IMG/VR virus record: IMGVR_UViG_3300017917_004106
Location: 1 to 30,255 of that record
Length of the DNA stretch: 30,255 nucleotides
Direction: 5' to 3' (one strand)
Origin: a virus
The position numbers and the translations under genes were made by a program. The notes beneath the pieces were generated by a model. It saw only the letters and a program-made list of their open reading frames with translations. It was not told where the DNA came from and made no database searches. Below, piece after piece: positions 30,002-30,255 of this stretch (within the stretch, counting starts at the first letter, position 1; each line of letters opens with the position of its first letter).

Positions 30002-30008
30002 TATTTAG
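30002..30008 (-). promoter_or_regulatory. Possible late promoter CTAAATA (minus), adhesin gene
   Basis: Minus-strand CTAAATA lies 17 nt before ATG 29984, so the leader would be only about ten bases. It faces away from the CATAAATA at 30013. Confidence 0.35.
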
Positions 30009-30012
30009 AACT

Positions 30013-30020
30013 CATAAATA
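30013..30020 (+). promoter_or_regulatory. Late promoter CATAAATA (plus), last fiber gene
   Basis: CATAAATAAC lies 30 nt upstream of ATG 30051 in the gap between divergent genes. It is one base from TATAAATA. A purine-rich AGAGGGGGAT Shine-Dalgarno candidate follows at 30031-30040. Confidence 0.55.
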
Positions 30021-30050
30021 ACTTTATAAAAGAGGGGGATAGGGAACCCA

Positions 30051-30255
30051 ATGGCTTCTCAAGATAACTATTTTGTAGTTAGAAAAGGTTTAGGTGTAGG
30101 AACAGCTGCCTTATATGCTGATGGTAATAATAAAACAGTTTCTATTGGAAAAACTGTAGCAAATTATCCTCTTGATGTAGTAGGTAAAATATATTCAAAT
30201 GATGCAATTTATGCCCAAAATAATGCTGGTGTTGGAACAACATCTAATTATCAAC
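30051..30255 (+). CDS. Fiber/structural protein, N-terminus only (runs off window)
   Basis: The first 68 codons of a + strand gene cut by the window end. The sequence opens MASQDNYFVVRKGLGVGTAA and continues YADGNNKTVSIGKTVANY, then PLDVVGKIYSNDAIYAQNN. The (V)SIGKT..NYPLDVVGKI part is the same fiber motif as NIGIGTTNPTQKLDVAGSV in the 7666 gene and similar motifs elsewhere in this window. It is therefore another tail fiber or appendage protein with a repeat shaft. It follows a late-like promoter and a purine-rich ribosome-binding site. Nothing can be said about the rest. Confidence 0.8.
   Translation, partial: MASQDNYFVVRKGLGVGTAALYADGNNKTVSIGKTVANYPLDVVGKIYSNDAIYAQNNAGVGTTSNYQ

Noticed and set aside
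1-30255. CRISPR arrays, insertion sequences, integrase or attachment sites
   Set aside because: None seen; all long repeats are coding repeats in fiber proteins.

Overview
This window is part of the genome of a T4-like cyanophage (a contractile-tailed myovirus infecting marine Synechococcus or Prochlorococcus). The evidence is an AT-rich sequence, densely packed genes that often overlap as TAATG or ATGA, a run of T4 core proteins recognisable by motif (gp33, gp59, gp32, gp53, gp48, gp4, gp54, gp26, gp27, gp5), and cyanobacterium-linked genes (ThyX, PhoH, a DUF1825-like protein, a CP12-like protein). The family calls come from reading motifs and remembered family patterns; no database search was run.

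Layout. Positions 1-4465 are the nucleotide-metabolism, replication and transcription block, all on the + strand: thyX (cut by the window edge), an 80-aa conserved small protein with a TTG start, phoH, a RecB-like nuclease, gp33 (late-transcription co-activator), gp59 (helicase loader), a DUF1825-like protein, then gp32 on its own sigma70-like promoter. A terminator precedes gp32 and another follows it. Positions 4545-8622 hold host-contact or virion proteins: a collagen-like fiber protein, a complete subtilisin-like serine protease and a fiber protein with NTAxG repeats. Positions 8623-11962 are a minus-strand baseplate/head operon: gp4, an unrecognised 179-aa protein, gp48 and gp53. Positions 11994-22562 are a + strand tail and baseplate operon: gp54, gp26 with a gp51-like -1-frame extension, two tandem paralogous proteins carrying cell-wall hydrolase modules, gp27, a 70-aa CP12-like protein, gp5, a separate needle-like beta protein and an S74-chaperone protein. 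Positions 22543-22947 form a small cassette of different character: a sigma70-like promoter, a 56-aa ORF, a relatively GC-rich stretch with strong nested stems, and a tRNA-Leu(UAA). Positions 23018-30255 hold more structural and fiber genes on both strands: a 246-aa coiled-coil protein (-), a 1667-aa fiber with an S74 domain (+), a polyglycine adhesin-like protein (-) and the start of another fiber gene (+).

How it works together. The first block makes thymidylate, processes and replicates DNA, and supplies the late-transcription co-activator. Late promoters close to the T4 pattern (TATAAATA and one-base variants) precede many of the structural units. The baseplate hub is dispersed: gp27 and gp5 lie next to a free-standing needle protein, and peptidoglycan-degrading modules sit on two long upstream proteins rather than visibly on gp5.

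Most notable signals: a textbook -1 slippery heptamer joining gp26 to a gp51-like ORF; three phased 9-nt repeats abutting the gp32 ribosome-binding site; the gp32 -35 box inside the loop of the preceding terminator; a candidate structured RNA plus a short-variable-arm tRNA-Leu; a CP12-like gene inside the baseplate operon; and a subtilase among the fiber genes.
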